NCBI GenBank assembly: GCA_002255955.1
Contig: NKIM01000026.1
Span: 1 to 64,000 of the forward strand
Direction of reading: 5' to 3'
DNA from: Burkholderiales bacterium PBB2
GTDB lineage: Bacteria > Pseudomonadota > Gammaproteobacteria > Burkholderiales > Burkholderiaceae_C
DNA: 64,000 nt
How positions within the stretch are numbered: the stretch's first letter is position 1; every line of letters begins with the position of its first letter. The notes under the pieces were generated by a model. It was given only the letters and a program-made list of their open reading frames with translations. It searched no databases and was not told where the DNA came from. Both the position numbers and the translations under genes were made by a program. Below are positions 39,566 to 50,332 of the stretch, piece after piece.

Positions 39566-40345
39566 TCAGTTGGCGGCCTGGGCGCGAAACACGGCGCGCA
39601 CGCGCTCCAGGTCTTCCGGGGTGTCGACGCCCGGGCCGGGGCGCTCGGCGCTCAAGTGCACCGCGATGCGCTCGCCGTGCCAGAGCACGCGCAGCTGTTC
39701 CAGCGATTCGATCTGTTCCAGCGGGCTGACCTCCAGCTGCGGGAAGCGGCGCAGAAAACCGGCCAGATAGCCGTAGAGCCCGACATGGCGCAAGGCCGAG
39801 CCGGGCCGGGCGCGCGCCACACCTGCGGCCTGGCCGTCGCGCCAGAAGGGAATGTGGGCGCGCGAGAAGTACAGCGCCAGGCCGTTCTTGTCGGTCACGA
39901 CCTTGACCACATTCGGGTTGGCGAACTCGGCCTGGCCTTCGGGTGTGTCGTCCAGCCCATGGGCCACCGTGCTCATCACGCATTCGGGTCGCTGGCGCAG
40001 CAACTCGGCGCAGGCGTCGATCATGGCCGGCTCGATCAGCGGCTCGTCGCCCTGCACATTGACGACCAAGTCCTGGCCGTCCAGGCCCAGCAGCTCGCAG
40101 GCCTCGGCCAGACGGTCGCTGCCCGAGACATGGTCCGCACGGGTCAGCACCGCCTCAATGCCATGGGCGGCACAGGCGTGCAGCACCTCGGGCGCGTCAC
40201 TGGCCACCACCACACGGCTGGCGCGCGACTGGGCGGCGCGCTGGGCCACGCGCACGATCATGGGCAGGCCCTCGATATCGGCCAGCGGCTTGTTGGGCAG
40301 GCGGGTGGAGGCCAGCCGAGCCGGCACGATGACGGTGAAGCTCAT
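39566..40345 (-). CDS. kdsB: 3-deoxy-manno-octulosonate cytidylyltransferase
   Basis: [50 protein letters not shown]. Confidence 0.95.
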   Translation of the reverse strand: MSFTVIVPARLASTRLPNKPLADIEGLPMIVRVAQRAAQSRASRVVVASDAPEVLHACAAHGIEAVLTRADHVSGSDRLAEACELLGLDGQDLVVNVQGDEPLIEPAMIDACAELLRQRPECVMSTVAHGLDDTPEGQAEFANPNVVKVVTDKNGLALYFSRAHIPFWRDGQAAGVARARPGSALRHVGLYGYLAGFLRRFPQLEVSPLEQIESLEQLRVLWHGERIAVHLSAERPGPGVDTPEDLERVRAVFRAQAAN

Positions 40346-40548
40346 AGGGCGGCAGGCTTGTGGCTCTCAGCGTCCGGGTCGTAGGCGCGCGCCTCGTTTT
40401 CCAGCATCACGGGGATGCCATCGCGCACCGGGAAGGCCAGGCGGTCGGCATGGCAAATCAGCTCGCGGCCGCCATCGGGGCTGCGCAGATGTTCCAGCGG
40501 ACCTTTGCACAAGGGGCAGACCAACATTTCCAACAAGCGGTTATCCAT
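40342..40548 (-). CDS. Trm112 family protein
   Basis: [54 protein letters not shown]. Confidence 0.9.
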   Translation of the reverse strand: MDNRLLEMLVCPLCKGPLEHLRSPDGGRELICHADRLAFPVRDGIPVMLENEARAYDPDAESHKPAAL

Positions 40549-40608
40549 CGTCATCCCCATCTTCAACTGCAGTGCATCGTTCATCAATGATTCGTTCAGC
40601 CGTGCCAA

Positions 40609-41745
40609 CTAGGCCGCGGCGGTGGCCAGGCCCAGGGTGTTCAATCGCTCTTGCAAGGCTTGCGCAAAGGCGGCTTCGGGGCGGAAGTCTAGCGCCACCA
40701 CCCAGATGCGCGGGCCGCCTGCGGTGCTCGCCTCGCTGGGGCGCAGTTTGACCGCGTCCTTTTCGGTCACCAACAGATCACCCGGTTCGGCGCCCCAGGG
40801 GCGCTCGGCGAAGTCGTAGTGGTCGGGCAGGGCGTGGCGCGCTTGCAGCGTCAAGCCGCAGGCCTCCAGCATGTCAAAAAAGCGCGCCGGCTGGGCCATG
40901 CCGGCCGCAGCGGCCAGGGGGCGCCCGCGCAAGGCTTGGAGGTGTTTGAGCTGCGCCGGCTTGCCGGCCCACCAGTCCTGCAATGACACCGCACCTGCAA
41001 GTGCGCGCTGGGTCAGAAAACCGGGCAGCGCGGTGCTCGGCCGATCGGCGTTGTACAACACCAGGTGGTCCGGCGGCAGCTGTGCCTGAAAGGGCTGACG
41101 CAGCGGGCCGGCCGGCAAGACATGGCCATTGCCAATGCCGCGGCTGTCGAAGACCAGGATCGAGAGCGCGCGCGGCAGGCGGCCATGCTGCAGGCCGTCA
41201 TCGCTGATCAGCACCTGCAGTTCCGGATGGGCCTGCAGCAGCGCGTGTGCGGCGGCCACCCGGTCGCGGCCCACGGCCACGGGCACGCCGCTGCGCAAAT
41301 GGATCAGCAAGGGCTCATCGCCGACTTGGCGGGCGGCACTGTCACGTTGCACCAGAGCCACCGCATCGTCCTCACGCCCGTAGCCGCGAGAGACCACGCC
41401 GGCCCGGATCCCCCAGCCCTGCAAGAGCTGCAGCAGGGCCAGGGTGGTGGGCGTCTTGCCGGCGCCGCCGACGATCCAATTGCCCACCACGATCACCGGC
41501 ACGGGCAGGGTTTCGGGCTTCAGGAGGCCCAGCTGGTAGAGCAGGCTGCGGCCGGCCCAGAGCAGGCGGTAGAGGCTCGAGAGGGGCAGCATGCTGGCGG
41601 AGAGGGCGCCACCCGTGAGCCACTGCGCTTGCAGGGTCTGCGCCAGGGACGGAGACAAAGGCTGGGGCAGGGGCCGGGGCAAGGGCGCCGGCGGGCGCGG
41701 CGCGCCGGCGGGCGGCGCGGACGGTTCTTGCTCAGCGGCCATCAC
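40609..41745 (-). CDS. lpxK: Tetraacyldisaccharide 4'-kinase
   Basis: VPVIVVGNWIVGGAGKTPTTLALLQLL, VVSRGYGR, ISDDGLQHGRLPR. Confidence 0.93.
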   Translation of the reverse strand: MMAAEQEPSAPPAGAPRPPAPLPRPLPQPLSPSLAQTLQAQWLTGGALSASMLPLSSLYRLLWAGRSLLYQLGLLKPETLPVPVIVVGNWIVGGAGKTPTTLALLQLLQGWGIRAGVVSRGYGREDDAVALVQRDSAARQVGDEPLLIHLRSGVPVAVGRDRVAAAHALLQAHPELQVLISDDGLQHGRLPRALSILVFDSRGIGNGHVLPAGPLRQPFQAQLPPDHLVLYNADRPSTALPGFLTQRALAGAVSLQDWWAGKPAQLKHLQALRGRPLAAAAGMAQPARFFDMLEACGLTLQARHALPDHYDFAERPWGAEPGDLLVTEKDAVKLRPSEASTAGGPRIWVVALDFRPEAAFAQALQERLNTLGLATAAA

Positions 41746-42158
41746 TGGCCGCTGGTTTGCGCGGCGAAGGTCAGGCGGGACAAGCCAGCGCGGCGCGCCG
41801 CGTCCATCACATTCACCACCGATTGGTGGGCGGCCGAGGCATCGGCGGACACGATCACCATGGTCTCGGGCCGGCCCTGGCTGGCCTGGGTCAGCGAGGC
41901 GGTCAGCAACTCCACCGTGCGGCCTTCCACCGCCTGGCCGTTGATCACGTAGCGGCCATCGGCCGAGACGGCGATGATGATTTCCTGCGGCCGCTCCTTG
42001 AGCTGCTCGGAATTGGCCACCGGCAGCGCGATCTGCAGCTCGGTGAACTTCGAGTAGGTGGTGGACAGCATCAGGAAGATGAGGACCACCAGCAGCACGT
42101 CGATGAAGGGGATCAGATTGATCTCCGGCTCTTCGCTGCGGCGCTGTCTGAATTTCAT
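41742..42158 (-). CDS. ExbD/TolR family biopolymer transporter
   Basis: EEPEINLIPFIDVLLVVLIFLMLSTTYSKFTELQIALP. Confidence 0.9.
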   Translation of the reverse strand: MKFRQRRSEEPEINLIPFIDVLLVVLIFLMLSTTYSKFTELQIALPVANSEQLKERPQEIIIAVSADGRYVINGQAVEGRTVELLTASLTQASQGRPETMVIVSADASAAHQSVVNVMDAARRAGLSRLTFAAQTSGQ

Positions 42159-42179
42159 CGTGGCAACTCCGGCGCGGCC

Positions 42180-42803
42180 TCAGGCCGTGTAGCGCTGCAG
42201 CTGGCTCAGCAGGCGCTCGCTGCTTTGCTCCAGCTCCAGCACATACTCTTCCACGCGGCCACGGAAGTAGCGGTAGAACATCAGCGAGGGAATCGCCACC
42301 ATCAGGCCGAAGGCGGTGTTGTAGAGGGCGATGGAGATGCCATGCGCCATCTGCGCCGGATTGCCACCGCCAGGTGTCTGGCTGCCGAAGATCTCGATCA
42401 TGCCGACCACCGTGCCCAGCAGGCCCAGCAGGGGCGCGGCCGTGGCGATGGTGCCCAGGGTGTTGAGGTAGCGTTCGAGCTGATGGATGGCGCGGCGGCC
42501 GGCCAGCTCGAAGACCTGGCGCAGTTTCGCTTCGGCCATCTGCGGCTCCAGCGTCACGGCGCGCAGGCCCGAGGCCAGCAGCTCGCCCAGCAGGGAATGC
42601 TCGGCCAGGCGGTTGACCATATCGGGTGTGGGCAGGGACTGGCTGCTGATGCCGAGCACTTCATCGAGCAGGCGGGGCGGCACGATGCGGCTGCGGCGCA
42701 GGCTGGAGAAGCGCTCGATGACCAGGGCCAGGGCAATAACGGAACAGATCAGCAGGGGCCAAATCGGCCATCCGGCGGCTTGTATGATCGAAAACAAAGA
42801 CAA
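42180..42803 (-). CDS. MotA/TolQ/ExbB proton channel family protein
   Basis: NTLGTIATAAPLLGLLGTVVGMIEIF, ISIALYNTAFGLMVAIPSLMFYRYF. Confidence 0.9.
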   Translation of the reverse strand: MSLFSIIQAAGWPIWPLLICSVIALALVIERFSSLRRSRIVPPRLLDEVLGISSQSLPTPDMVNRLAEHSLLGELLASGLRAVTLEPQMAEAKLRQVFELAGRRAIHQLERYLNTLGTIATAAPLLGLLGTVVGMIEIFGSQTPGGGNPAQMAHGISIALYNTAFGLMVAIPSLMFYRYFRGRVEEYVLELEQSSERLLSQLQRYTA

Positions 42804-43208
42804 CCCCTGTCGTTGAGTGCTGCGATTGCGGAAAAACCTGTCGCGGGGCGGTGCCCTGGTGGAGCCCCTCGCGATTGCGGGCGATTATGGCCCGAAGCGC
42901 GGGGCTTTCAAGCGAGCCTGGGGTTGACCATCAGTTGCCGTGCGCGCTGCGTGGCGGGCGGTGAAAATCGGCGCCGAACACTCATCCACTTTCGCTGTGG
43001 ATAACTTTGTGGGCAAGCTGAGTTTTCATGCCGCCAGGGCCCGAAAATCCAGGCTCCGGGCTAAGTTGCCTCATTCTTAAGCAGAAAAAACACTTGAAAA
43101 ACAAGCGCTTGTGTGCGTATGACGGCGGCGTGACGGGCTCGACTTCCGGCCGGTCCATGATTGCGCTCGCTGTGGAGTTCTCGGCCGCTCTGAGCGAAAG
43201 GGCGACGC

Positions 43209-44519
43209 ATGTTTGACCGCTCCAGCGGCCCGCCGCAGCGCGTGGTCTGGGGTGTGCAGGCCTTGCTGACGGCGGTCAGCGACAGCCTGGCCGCGCGCTT
43301 TTCGGTCTGTGTGGTCGGCGGCGAAATCTCCGGCTTCATGCGCGCGGGCAGCGGCCATTGTTATTTCAGCCTCAAGGACTCCAACGGTGCGGGTGCGGTG
43401 CTGCGCTGTGCCATGTTCCGCCGCGCTGCGGGCCTGCTCGACTTTTCGCCGGGGGAGGGCATGTTGGTCGAGCTGCGCGGCAAGGTCACGCTCTACGAGC
43501 CGCGCGGTGAGCTTCAGTTCATCGTCGAGAGCATGCGCCGCGCCGGCGCTGGCGCGCTGTATGAACAATTCCTGCGTCTGAAAGCGCGGCTGGAGGCGCA
43601 AGGCTATTTCGATGCCGACCGCAAACGGCCACTGCCTGTGTTCCCGCGCCGCCTGGGCGTGGTCACCTCGCGCGCGGGGGCGGCCTTGCACGATGTGCTG
43701 ACCGCGCTGGCGCGCCGCGCGCCCCATGTCGAGGTGGTGATCTATCCCTGCCTGGTGCAGGGTGAGCAAGCGCCGCCGCAAATCGTGCGGGCCCTGGAGC
43801 TGGCCAATGAGCGGCACGAGGTGGATGCCCTGCTGTTGGTGCGGGGCGGCGGCTCGCTGGAGGACTTGTGGGCCTTCAACGACGAGCGGGTGGTGCAGGC
43901 CCTGGCGCTCAGTGCCTTGCCGGTGATTTGCGGTGTCGGCCATGAAACCGATGTCACCCTGGCCGATCTGGCTGCGGACTTGCGTGCACCCACGCCGACC
44001 GCCGCGGCCGAGCTGGCCGCGCCCTCGCGCGAGGCACATCTGGAGCGCCTGGCCGCGATCTCCGATGCCCTGAACCGCCGCCTGGAGCAGCGCCTGGACG
44101 GCCTGGCCCAGCGCCTGGACCGCGCGGCCCTGCGCCTGGCCCGGCCGACCGAGGTGCTGACCCGTCAGCGCCGCCGCCTGGCCTTGCTGGCCCAGCGCTG
44201 GGGTCAGGCCTTGCCTCGGGTGCAGGCGGCCGAGGCGCAGCGCCTGGAACATCTGAGCCAGCGCCACCGCCGTGCGGCGCCGCAGCTGCTGCGGGCGCAG
44301 GTGCTGCGGCTCGAGGCCTTGCAGGCCCGGCTGTCGGTCTTGGACCCGCAGCAGGTGCTGGCCCGCGGCTTCGCCTGGCTGGACGATGGCGAGGGCCGGG
44401 CCCTGATCTCGGTGCAGCAGCTGCAGCCGGGCCAGCAGGTCCATGCCGTGCTGGCCGACGGCGAGGCGCAGATGCAGGTGCTGGCGCCCCGGCCCAAGCC
44501 CGCCAAGCCCGCCGCCTGA
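43209..44519 (+). CDS. xseA: Exodeoxyribonuclease VII large subunit
   Basis: VVGGEISGFMRAGSGHCYFSLKD, VVTSRAGAALHDVLTALARRAP, LLLVRGGGSLEDLWAFNDE, GVGHETDVTLADLAADLRAPTPTAAAELA. Confidence 0.95.
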   Translation: MFDRSSGPPQRVVWGVQALLTAVSDSLAARFSVCVVGGEISGFMRAGSGHCYFSLKDSNGAGAVLRCAMFRRAAGLLDFSPGEGMLVELRGKVTLYEPRGELQFIVESMRRAGAGALYEQFLRLKARLEAQGYFDADRKRPLPVFPRRLGVVTSRAGAALHDVLTALARRAPHVEVVIYPCLVQGEQAPPQIVRALELANERHEVDALLLVRGGGSLEDLWAFNDERVVQALALSALPVICGVGHETDVTLADLAADLRAPTPTAAAELAAPSREAHLERLAAISDALNRRLEQRLDGLAQRLDRAALRLARPTEVLTRQRRRLALLAQRWGQALPRVQAAEAQRLEHLSQRHRRAAPQLLRAQVLRLEALQARLSVLDPQQVLARGFAWLDDGEGRALISVQQLQPGQQVHAVLADGEAQMQVLAPRPKPAKPAA

Positions 44520-44638
44520 AGGGTTATCACCGCCGCCCCGTCAAAGCCAGCCAAGCTGCCTACAATCGTCCGCAACGCTCAGGCCCCGCCTGCCCGAGCC
44601 CAGCTTTCTTTCTCTCAATACAGCCCTGAGGAGTTGAT

Positions 44639-45220
44639 ATGGAACATCTGTTGCCCGCACTGCCCTATGCCAAGGACGCCCTGGCCCCTCACTACAGCGC
44701 CGAGACGCTGGAGTTCCACCACGGCAAGCATCACAACGCCTACGTGGTCAACCTGAACAATCTGCAAAAGGGCACCGAGTTCGAAGCCCTGAGCCTGGAA
44801 GAGATCGTCAAGAAGTCCAGCGGCCCGATCTACAACAACGCCGCCCAGATCTGGAACCACACCTTCTTCTGGAACTGCATGAAGCCCAATGGCGGCGGCG
44901 CACCGACCGGCGCTCTGGCCGAGGCCATCAACGCCAAGTGGGGCAGCCTGGATGCCTTCAAGGAAGCCTTCACCAAGAGCGCCGTGGGCAACTTTGGTTC
45001 CGGCTGGACCTGGCTGGTGAAGAAGGCCGACGGTTCCCTGGACATCGTCAACACCGGCGCCGCCGGCACGCCTCTGACCACCGCCGACACCGCGCTGCTG
45101 ACCATTGACGTGTGGGAGCATGCCTACTACATCGACTACCGCAATCTGCGCCCCAAGTTCGTGGAGACCTTCCTGAACCATCTGGTGAACTGGGACTTCG
45201 CTCAGGCCAACTTCGCCTGA
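44639..45220 (+). CDS. sodB: Superoxide dismutase [Fe]
   Basis: [64 protein letters not shown]. Confidence 0.95.
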   Translation: MEHLLPALPYAKDALAPHYSAETLEFHHGKHHNAYVVNLNNLQKGTEFEALSLEEIVKKSSGPIYNNAAQIWNHTFFWNCMKPNGGGAPTGALAEAINAKWGSLDAFKEAFTKSAVGNFGSGWTWLVKKADGSLDIVNTGAAGTPLTTADTALLTIDVWEHAYYIDYRNLRPKFVETFLNHLVNWDFAQANFA

Positions 45221-45244
45221 GTCGCTGCTGACGCGTTCTGCCTG

Positions 45245-45272
45245 AAAGGGCCGGCTGGTGCCGGCCCTTTTT
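45245..45272 (+). terminator. Rho-independent terminator
   Basis: AAAGGGCCGGC-TGGT-GCCGGCCCTTTTT. Confidence 0.75.
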
Positions 45273-45347
45273 CATGGTCGTTTGAGAAGCAATTTGAAAA
45301 GTTGGGGGCGACAGCGGGCGCCGATGAAGCAGCTTTGCGACAGGGTC

Positions 45348-45361
45348 TTGATAAATGTCAT
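45348..45361. promoter_or_regulatory. Candidate FNR box upstream of ccoI
   Basis: TTGATAAATGTCAT (consensus TTGAT-N4-ATCAA), 49 bp upstream of ATG 45410. Confidence 0.5.
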
Positions 45362-45409
45362 GACGAGGCAGGGGGTTCGGGCCTAGATTACGAACACGGC
45401 AGCCGAACC

Positions 45410-47827
45410 ATGACCCCCATTTCCGCTTCAGTTTCCCCCCATTTCCAGCGCGCCGGCGAGGCCGCGGGCGTTTCGCCTGCCTCTGCCACTGCGGGTGCCG
45501 TCTCGGTCGCCACCACGGTTGCCGCCGCAACGTCTGGCGCCGACCAGCCTTTGGACGATCCCGATCTGCTGGCGCCCTTCACGCGCTGGCCCGGCGATGC
45601 TGCGCTGGCGGAGTCGCAGTTTCAGCTCTCCGGCCTGCATTGCGCCGCCTGCGCCGGCATCATCGAGCGCGCTTTGCTGGAGCTGCCGGGCGTGCAGGGC
45701 GCCGTGGTGAATGCGGCCAGTGCCCGCCTGAGCCTGCGTTGGCGGCCGGCTCAGGTCCGTCTGGCCGGGGTCCTGGCACGCATCGAAGCGGCTGGTTATG
45801 GCGCTGCGCCCGATGTGGCCGCGCCAGCCCGTCAGCTGCGTGAGCGCGAGCAGCACCAGGCCGTTTGGCGCCTCTTTGTCGCCGCCTTCCTGATGATGCA
45901 GGTGATGATGATGGCGGCGCCGGCCTATTTTGCCGAGCCCGGTGATCTGAGCCCCGATCTGGAGCGCCTGCTGCAGTGGGCCAGCTGGGTGCTGAGCCTG
46001 CCGGTGCTCTTGTTCTCGGCCGGCCCATTTTTCCGCGCCGCCTGGCAGCAGCTGCGCGCGCGCCGCCTGGGCATGGATGTGCCGGTGGCTCTGGGGCTGG
46101 CGGTCACTTTTGTCGCCAGCAGTGGGGCTTTGTTTGAGCCGGGTGGCCTGTTCGGCCGCGAGGTGTATTTCGACTCGCTGACCATGTTCGTCACATTCCT
46201 GCTGGCCGGGCGCTGGCTGGAACTGCGGGCGCGCCACCGGGCGGCGGGTACGCTGGAGGCGGCCAACTCGGCGCTGCCGGATGCGGTGGAACGCATTGAA
46301 GCCGATGGTTCGGTCAGCCGCGTGGCGCCCATTCGTTTGCGCGTGGGGGATCTGCTGCGCATCGCGGCGGGCCAGGCATTTCCGGCCGATGGCTGCGTGG
46401 AGCGTGGCAGCAGTGCGGCCAATGAGGCCTTGCTCAGCGGTGAGTCGCAGCCGGTGGCCAAGACCGTGGGCGACGAGGTGGTGGCGGCCAGCATCAATGT
46501 GCAGGCGCCGCTGTGGGTGCGGGTCAGCCGCGTTGGCGCTGACACCCGCCACGAGGCCATCCAGCGCCTGATGCGCGAGGCCATGAGCCAGCGCCCGGCC
46601 ATGGTCGAGCTGGCGGACCGGGTGGCGGGCTATTTTCTGTGGGCCGTGTTGCTGCTGGCCGGCCTGGCCGCAGCAGCGTGGAGCCAGATCGAGCCCGGTC
46701 GTGCGGTCTGGGTGGCGGTGTCGGTGCTGATCGTCACCTGCCCCTGCGCCTTGTCGCTGGCGGCACCGGCGGCGCGCTTGGCCGCGACGGGCGCTCTGGC
46801 TCGCCGTGGCTTGTTGCTGGTCCATATGGATCTGCTGGAAACCATGTGCAAGGTCGACACCGTGGTGCTCGACAAGACCGGGACTCTGACCGAGGACCGC
46901 ATGAGCTTGCTGGCCCACGCAGCGGCTGATCCAGCGCAAGCGGCCGAGCTGCTGGCGGCAGCGCGCAGCCTGGCTCAGCAATCGCAGCATCCGTTTTCGC
47001 GCGCCCTGGTGCAGAGCGCGGGATTGCAGAGCGCGCCCGCTCGGGACGACGAGGCTACCGCGGCTGGCCTGTGGTCCGAGGTGCAAGAGCATCCCGGGCA
47101 AGGCCTGCAGGCCCGGGATGCGCAGGGTCGGGTCTGGCGCCTCGGCGCGCCGGCCTGGGTGGCCGCGGCGGGCTTGTCGGGAACCCTGCCTGCCGACTTG
47201 CGCCGCGAAGCGCAGCTGGCCTTTGCCTGCCAGGGCCAGGACCAGGGCCAGCAGGCCGAGGGTCAGGTCTTGCTGATGCAGTTTGGAGAATGCCTGCGGG
47301 CCGATGCGCGCGAAGCCTTGCAGCGCTTGCAGGCCCTGGGCTTGCAGACCTGTCTGCTGTCGGGCGACGCGCCCGCTCGGGCCGAAACCCTGGCCCGAGA
47401 GGCTGGCGTGCAGCGCGCCATCGGCGGCGCCAGCCCGGAGCGCAAGCTGGCTGAGGTGCAGCGTTTGCAAGAGGCGGGGCACTGTGTCTTGATGGTGGGC
47501 GACGGCATCAACGATGCGCCGGTGCTGGCGCGGGCTGACGCCAGCGTGGTGATGGGGCAGGGCGCCATGCTGGCGCGGGCCAGTGCCGATGCACTCTTGC
47601 TGTCCGGCCGTTTGACCGATCTGGCGCAGCTGCGTGAATTGGCCCTGCGCACGCGCCGCATCATCCGCCAGAACCTGGCTTGGGCGGCTGGCTACAACGC
47701 GGCCTGCATTCCCCTGGCGCTGGCCGGTTATCTGCCGCCTTGGGCTGCAGGCCTGGGCATGGCTTGCAGCTCGGTCTGGGTGGTCTTGAACGCGCAGCGT
47801 CTGGCGCGCAATCTGAACGGACTCTGA
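45410..47827 (+). CDS. ccoI: Heavy-metal translocating P-type ATPase, CcoI/FixI-like
   Basis: GLHCAACAGIIERAL, VTCPCALSLAAPAA, DKTGTLTEDRM, MVGDGINDAPVLARADASV; followed by ccoS. Confidence 0.92.
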   Translation: MTPISASVSPHFQRAGEAAGVSPASATAGAVSVATTVAAATSGADQPLDDPDLLAPFTRWPGDAALAESQFQLSGLHCAACAGIIERALLELPGVQGAVVNAASARLSLRWRPAQVRLAGVLARIEAAGYGAAPDVAAPARQLREREQHQAVWRLFVAAFLMMQVMMMAAPAYFAEPGDLSPDLERLLQWASWVLSLPVLLFSAGPFFRAAWQQLRARRLGMDVPVALGLAVTFVASSGALFEPGGLFGREVYFDSLTMFVTFLLAGRWLELRARHRAAGTLEAANSALPDAVERIEADGSVSRVAPIRLRVGDLLRIAAGQAFPADGCVERGSSAANEALLSGESQPVAKTVGDEVVAASINVQAPLWVRVSRVGADTRHEAIQRLMREAMSQRPAMVELADRVAGYFLWAVLLLAGLAAAAWSQIEPGRAVWVAVSVLIVTCPCALSLAAPAARLAATGALARRGLLLVHMDLLETMCKVDTVVLDKTGTLTEDRMSLLAHAAADPAQAAELLAAARSLAQQSQHPFSRALVQSAGLQSAPARDDEATAAGLWSEVQEHPGQGLQARDAQGRVWRLGAPAWVAAAGLSGTLPADLRREAQLAFACQGQDQGQQAEGQVLLMQFGECLRADAREALQRLQALGLQTCLLSGDAPARAETLAREAGVQRAIGGASPERKLAEVQRLQEAGHCVLMVGDGINDAPVLARADASVVMGQGAMLARASADALLLSGRLTDLAQLRELALRTRRIIRQNLAWAAGYNAACIPLALAGYLPPWAAGLGMACSSVWVVLNAQRLARNLNGL

Positions 47828-47829
47828 GC

Positions 47830-48030
47830 ATGGAAGTTCTGTATCTCTTGATCCCGGTGTCGGTGCTCTTGGTGCTGGTGATCGTGGGTGTGTTCGGGTG
47901 GGCAATTAACAACGGCCAACTCGACGATCTGGAGCGCGAAGGCGTTCGTATTCTTGAAGAAGCTGCGGGGGTTGATGAAGGTCAATCCTCCGCTCCGGGC
48001 GCTGGCAAAGAATCGCCCTCGTCAAACTAA
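47830..48030 (+). CDS. ccoS: Cbb3-type cytochrome oxidase assembly protein CcoS
   Basis: [42 protein letters not shown]. Confidence 0.9.
   Translation: MEVLYLLIPVSVLLVLVIVGVFGWAINNGQLDDLEREGVRILEEAAGVDEGQSSAPGAGKESPSSN
47972..47985. promoter_or_regulatory. Candidate FNR box upstream of ccoN
   Basis: TTGATGAAGGTCAA, 9 of 10 consensus positions, 68 bp upstream of ATG 48053. Confidence 0.6.
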
Positions 48031-48052
48031 AAGCTGCAAGGAGCCAAAAAAA

Positions 48053-49498
48053 ATGGCAAAGACTGCTGCGCCGGACATTGCATCCGGAGGCGTATATGAG
48101 GACGGTGTGGTCCGTGCATTTGCACTGGCCGCTGTTCTCTGGGGTGTTGTGGGCATGTTGGTGGGGGTGGTCATTGCTGCCCAGCTGGCCTGGCCGGAAC
48201 TCAATCTGGGCATTCCATGGCTGAGCTATGGTCGCCTGCGACCGCTGCACACCAATGCGGTGATCTTCGCGTTCGGCGGTTGCACCTTGTTTGCGACCGC
48301 TTACCACGTGGTGCAGCGCACCGGCCAGACGCGCCTGTTCGCGCCCGGCCTGGCCTGGTTCACGTTCTGGGGCTGGCAGCTGGTCATCCTCTCGGCCGCG
48401 CTGACCCTGCCGCTGGGCATCACCAGCGGCAAGGAATACGCCGAGCTGGAATGGCCGATTGACATCCTGATCACCTTGGTCTGGGTGTCCTTCGCCCTGG
48501 TGTTCTTCGGCTCGGTCGGCATCCGCAAGGTCAAGCACATCTACGTGGCCAACTGGTTCTTCGGCGCCTTCATCATCGCCGTGGCCCTGCTGCACCTGGT
48601 CAACAGTGCCGCCATCCCGGTAAGCCTGTTCAAGAGCTACTCGGCTTACGCCGGCGTGCAAGACGCCATGGTGCAGTGGTGGTACGGCCACAATGCCGTG
48701 GGCTTCTTCCTGACCGCAGGCTTCCTGGGCATGATGTACTACTACATCCCCAAGCAAGCTGGCCGCCCGGTCTACAGCTACCGCCTGTCCATCGTCCACT
48801 TCTGGGCGCTGATCTTCACCTATATGTGGGCGGGCCCGCACCATCTGCACTACACCGCGCTGCCGGACTGGGCGCAATCGGTGGGCATGGTGTTCTCTCT
48901 GGTGCTGCTGGCTCCCAGCTGGGGCGGCATGATCAACGGCATCATGACCCTGAGCGGTGCCTGGCACAAGCTGCGTGACGACCCGATCCTGAAGTTCCTG
49001 ATCGTGTCCCTGTCCTTCTACGGCATGTCGACCTTCGAAGGCCCGATGATGTCCATCAAGACGGTCAACGCGCTGAGCCACTACACGGACTGGACCGTGG
49101 GCCACGTGCACTCCGGCGCTCTGGGCTGGGTGGGTCTGATCTCCATGGGTTCGCTGTACCACCTGATCCCGCGCATGTTCGGCCGCACCGAGATGTACTC
49201 GAAGAAGGCCATCGAGCTGCACTTCTGGATCGCGACCCTGGGCATCGTGCTCTACATCGCCGCGATGTGGATTGCCGGTGTGATGCAGGGCCTGATGTGG
49301 CGTGCAGTCAACCCGGACGGCAGCCTGGTCTACACCTTTGTGGAAAGCGTCAAGGCGACCTATCCCTTCTACGTGATCCGTTTGCTGGGTGGCCTGCTCT
49401 ACCTGAGCGGCATGTTGGTGATGGCCTGGAACGTGGTGAAGACGGTGCAAGTGGGCCGTGCCGTCAAGGCACCGATCCCCACGCTGGTGGCCGCCTGA
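48053..49498 (+). CDS. ccoN: Cytochrome c oxidase, cbb3-type, subunit I
   Basis: [70 protein letters not shown]-type heme-copper signature. Confidence 0.96.
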   Translation: MAKTAAPDIASGGVYEDGVVRAFALAAVLWGVVGMLVGVVIAAQLAWPELNLGIPWLSYGRLRPLHTNAVIFAFGGCTLFATAYHVVQRTGQTRLFAPGLAWFTFWGWQLVILSAALTLPLGITSGKEYAELEWPIDILITLVWVSFALVFFGSVGIRKVKHIYVANWFFGAFIIAVALLHLVNSAAIPVSLFKSYSAYAGVQDAMVQWWYGHNAVGFFLTAGFLGMMYYYIPKQAGRPVYSYRLSIVHFWALIFTYMWAGPHHLHYTALPDWAQSVGMVFSLVLLAPSWGGMINGIMTLSGAWHKLRDDPILKFLIVSLSFYGMSTFEGPMMSIKTVNALSHYTDWTVGHVHSGALGWVGLISMGSLYHLIPRMFGRTEMYSKKAIELHFWIATLGIVLYIAAMWIAGVMQGLMWRAVNPDGSLVYTFVESVKATYPFYVIRLLGGLLYLSGMLVMAWNVVKTVQVGRAVKAPIPTLVAA

Positions 49499-49532
49499 AG
49501 CGCTGAACGCGAGATCCAAGGAGAAATACAAA

Positions 49533-50156
49533 ATGGCATCCACAGAACACAAGTCCAGTGGCCACCAACGCATCGAGACCAGCAACTTTCTGATGATCGT
49601 GCTGGTGCTGCTGACGGTGATCGCCGGTGGCGCAGTGGAAATCGTGCCGCTGTTCTTCCAGCGCTCGACCACTGAGGCCACCCCGGGCCTCAAGCCCTAC
49701 ACGCCGCTGCAACTGGCCGGCCGGGACGTCTACATCCGCGAGGGCTGCTACAACTGCCACTCGCAGATGATCCGCCCCTTCCGCTCGGAGACCCTGCGTT
49801 ACGGCCACTACTCGACCGCCGGTGAATTCGTCTATGACCACCCCTTCCAATGGGGCAGCAAGCGCACCGGTCCCGACCTGCACCGTGTCGGCGGCAAGTA
49901 CAGCGATGAATGGCACCGCATTCACCTGAACAATCCGCGTGACCTGGTGCCCGAGTCGAACATGCCGGCTTACCCCTGGCTGGTGGGCGCTCAGCTGAAC
50001 CCGGCTGAGCTGGCCCCCAAGATGAAGGCCCTGCGCACCGTGGGCGTGCCCTACACCGACGCCGAAATCGCCGGTGCGGCCGACGAAGTCAAGGGCAAGA
50101 CCGAGATGGAAGCTGTGATTGCTTATCTGCAGGTGCTCGGCACCGCGCTGAAGTAA
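49533..50156 (+). CDS. ccoO: Cytochrome c oxidase, cbb3-type, subunit II
   Basis: [34 protein letters not shown] (CxxCH). Confidence 0.96.
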   Translation: MASTEHKSSGHQRIETSNFLMIVLVLLTVIAGGAVEIVPLFFQRSTTEATPGLKPYTPLQLAGRDVYIREGCYNCHSQMIRPFRSETLRYGHYSTAGEFVYDHPFQWGSKRTGPDLHRVGGKYSDEWHRIHLNNPRDLVPESNMPAYPWLVGAQLNPAELAPKMKALRTVGVPYTDAEIAGAADEVKGKTEMEAVIAYLQVLGTALK

Positions 50157-50176
50157 TAAGCAAGAAGGAGTCCGCA

Positions 50177-50332
50177 ATGGATATCAATAGCTTGAGAACC
50201 GCGGTGACCCTGCTGTCGCTGCTGGTGTTCCTGGTGATCGTGGTCTGGGCCTATTCCAGCCGCAACAAGGCGCACTTTGACGAACTGGCCGGCATGGCCT
50301 TGCAAGATGAAGCCGATGGGAGGCCTCAATGA
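50177..50332 (+). CDS. ccoQ: Cbb3-type cytochrome oxidase subunit CcoQ
   Basis: MDINSLRTAVTLLSLLVFLVIVVWAYSSRNKAHFDELAGMALQDEADGRPQ, between ccoO and ccoP; too short for the supplied ORF track. Confidence 0.88.
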   Translation: MDINSLRTAVTLLSLLVFLVIVVWAYSSRNKAHFDELAGMALQDEADGRPQ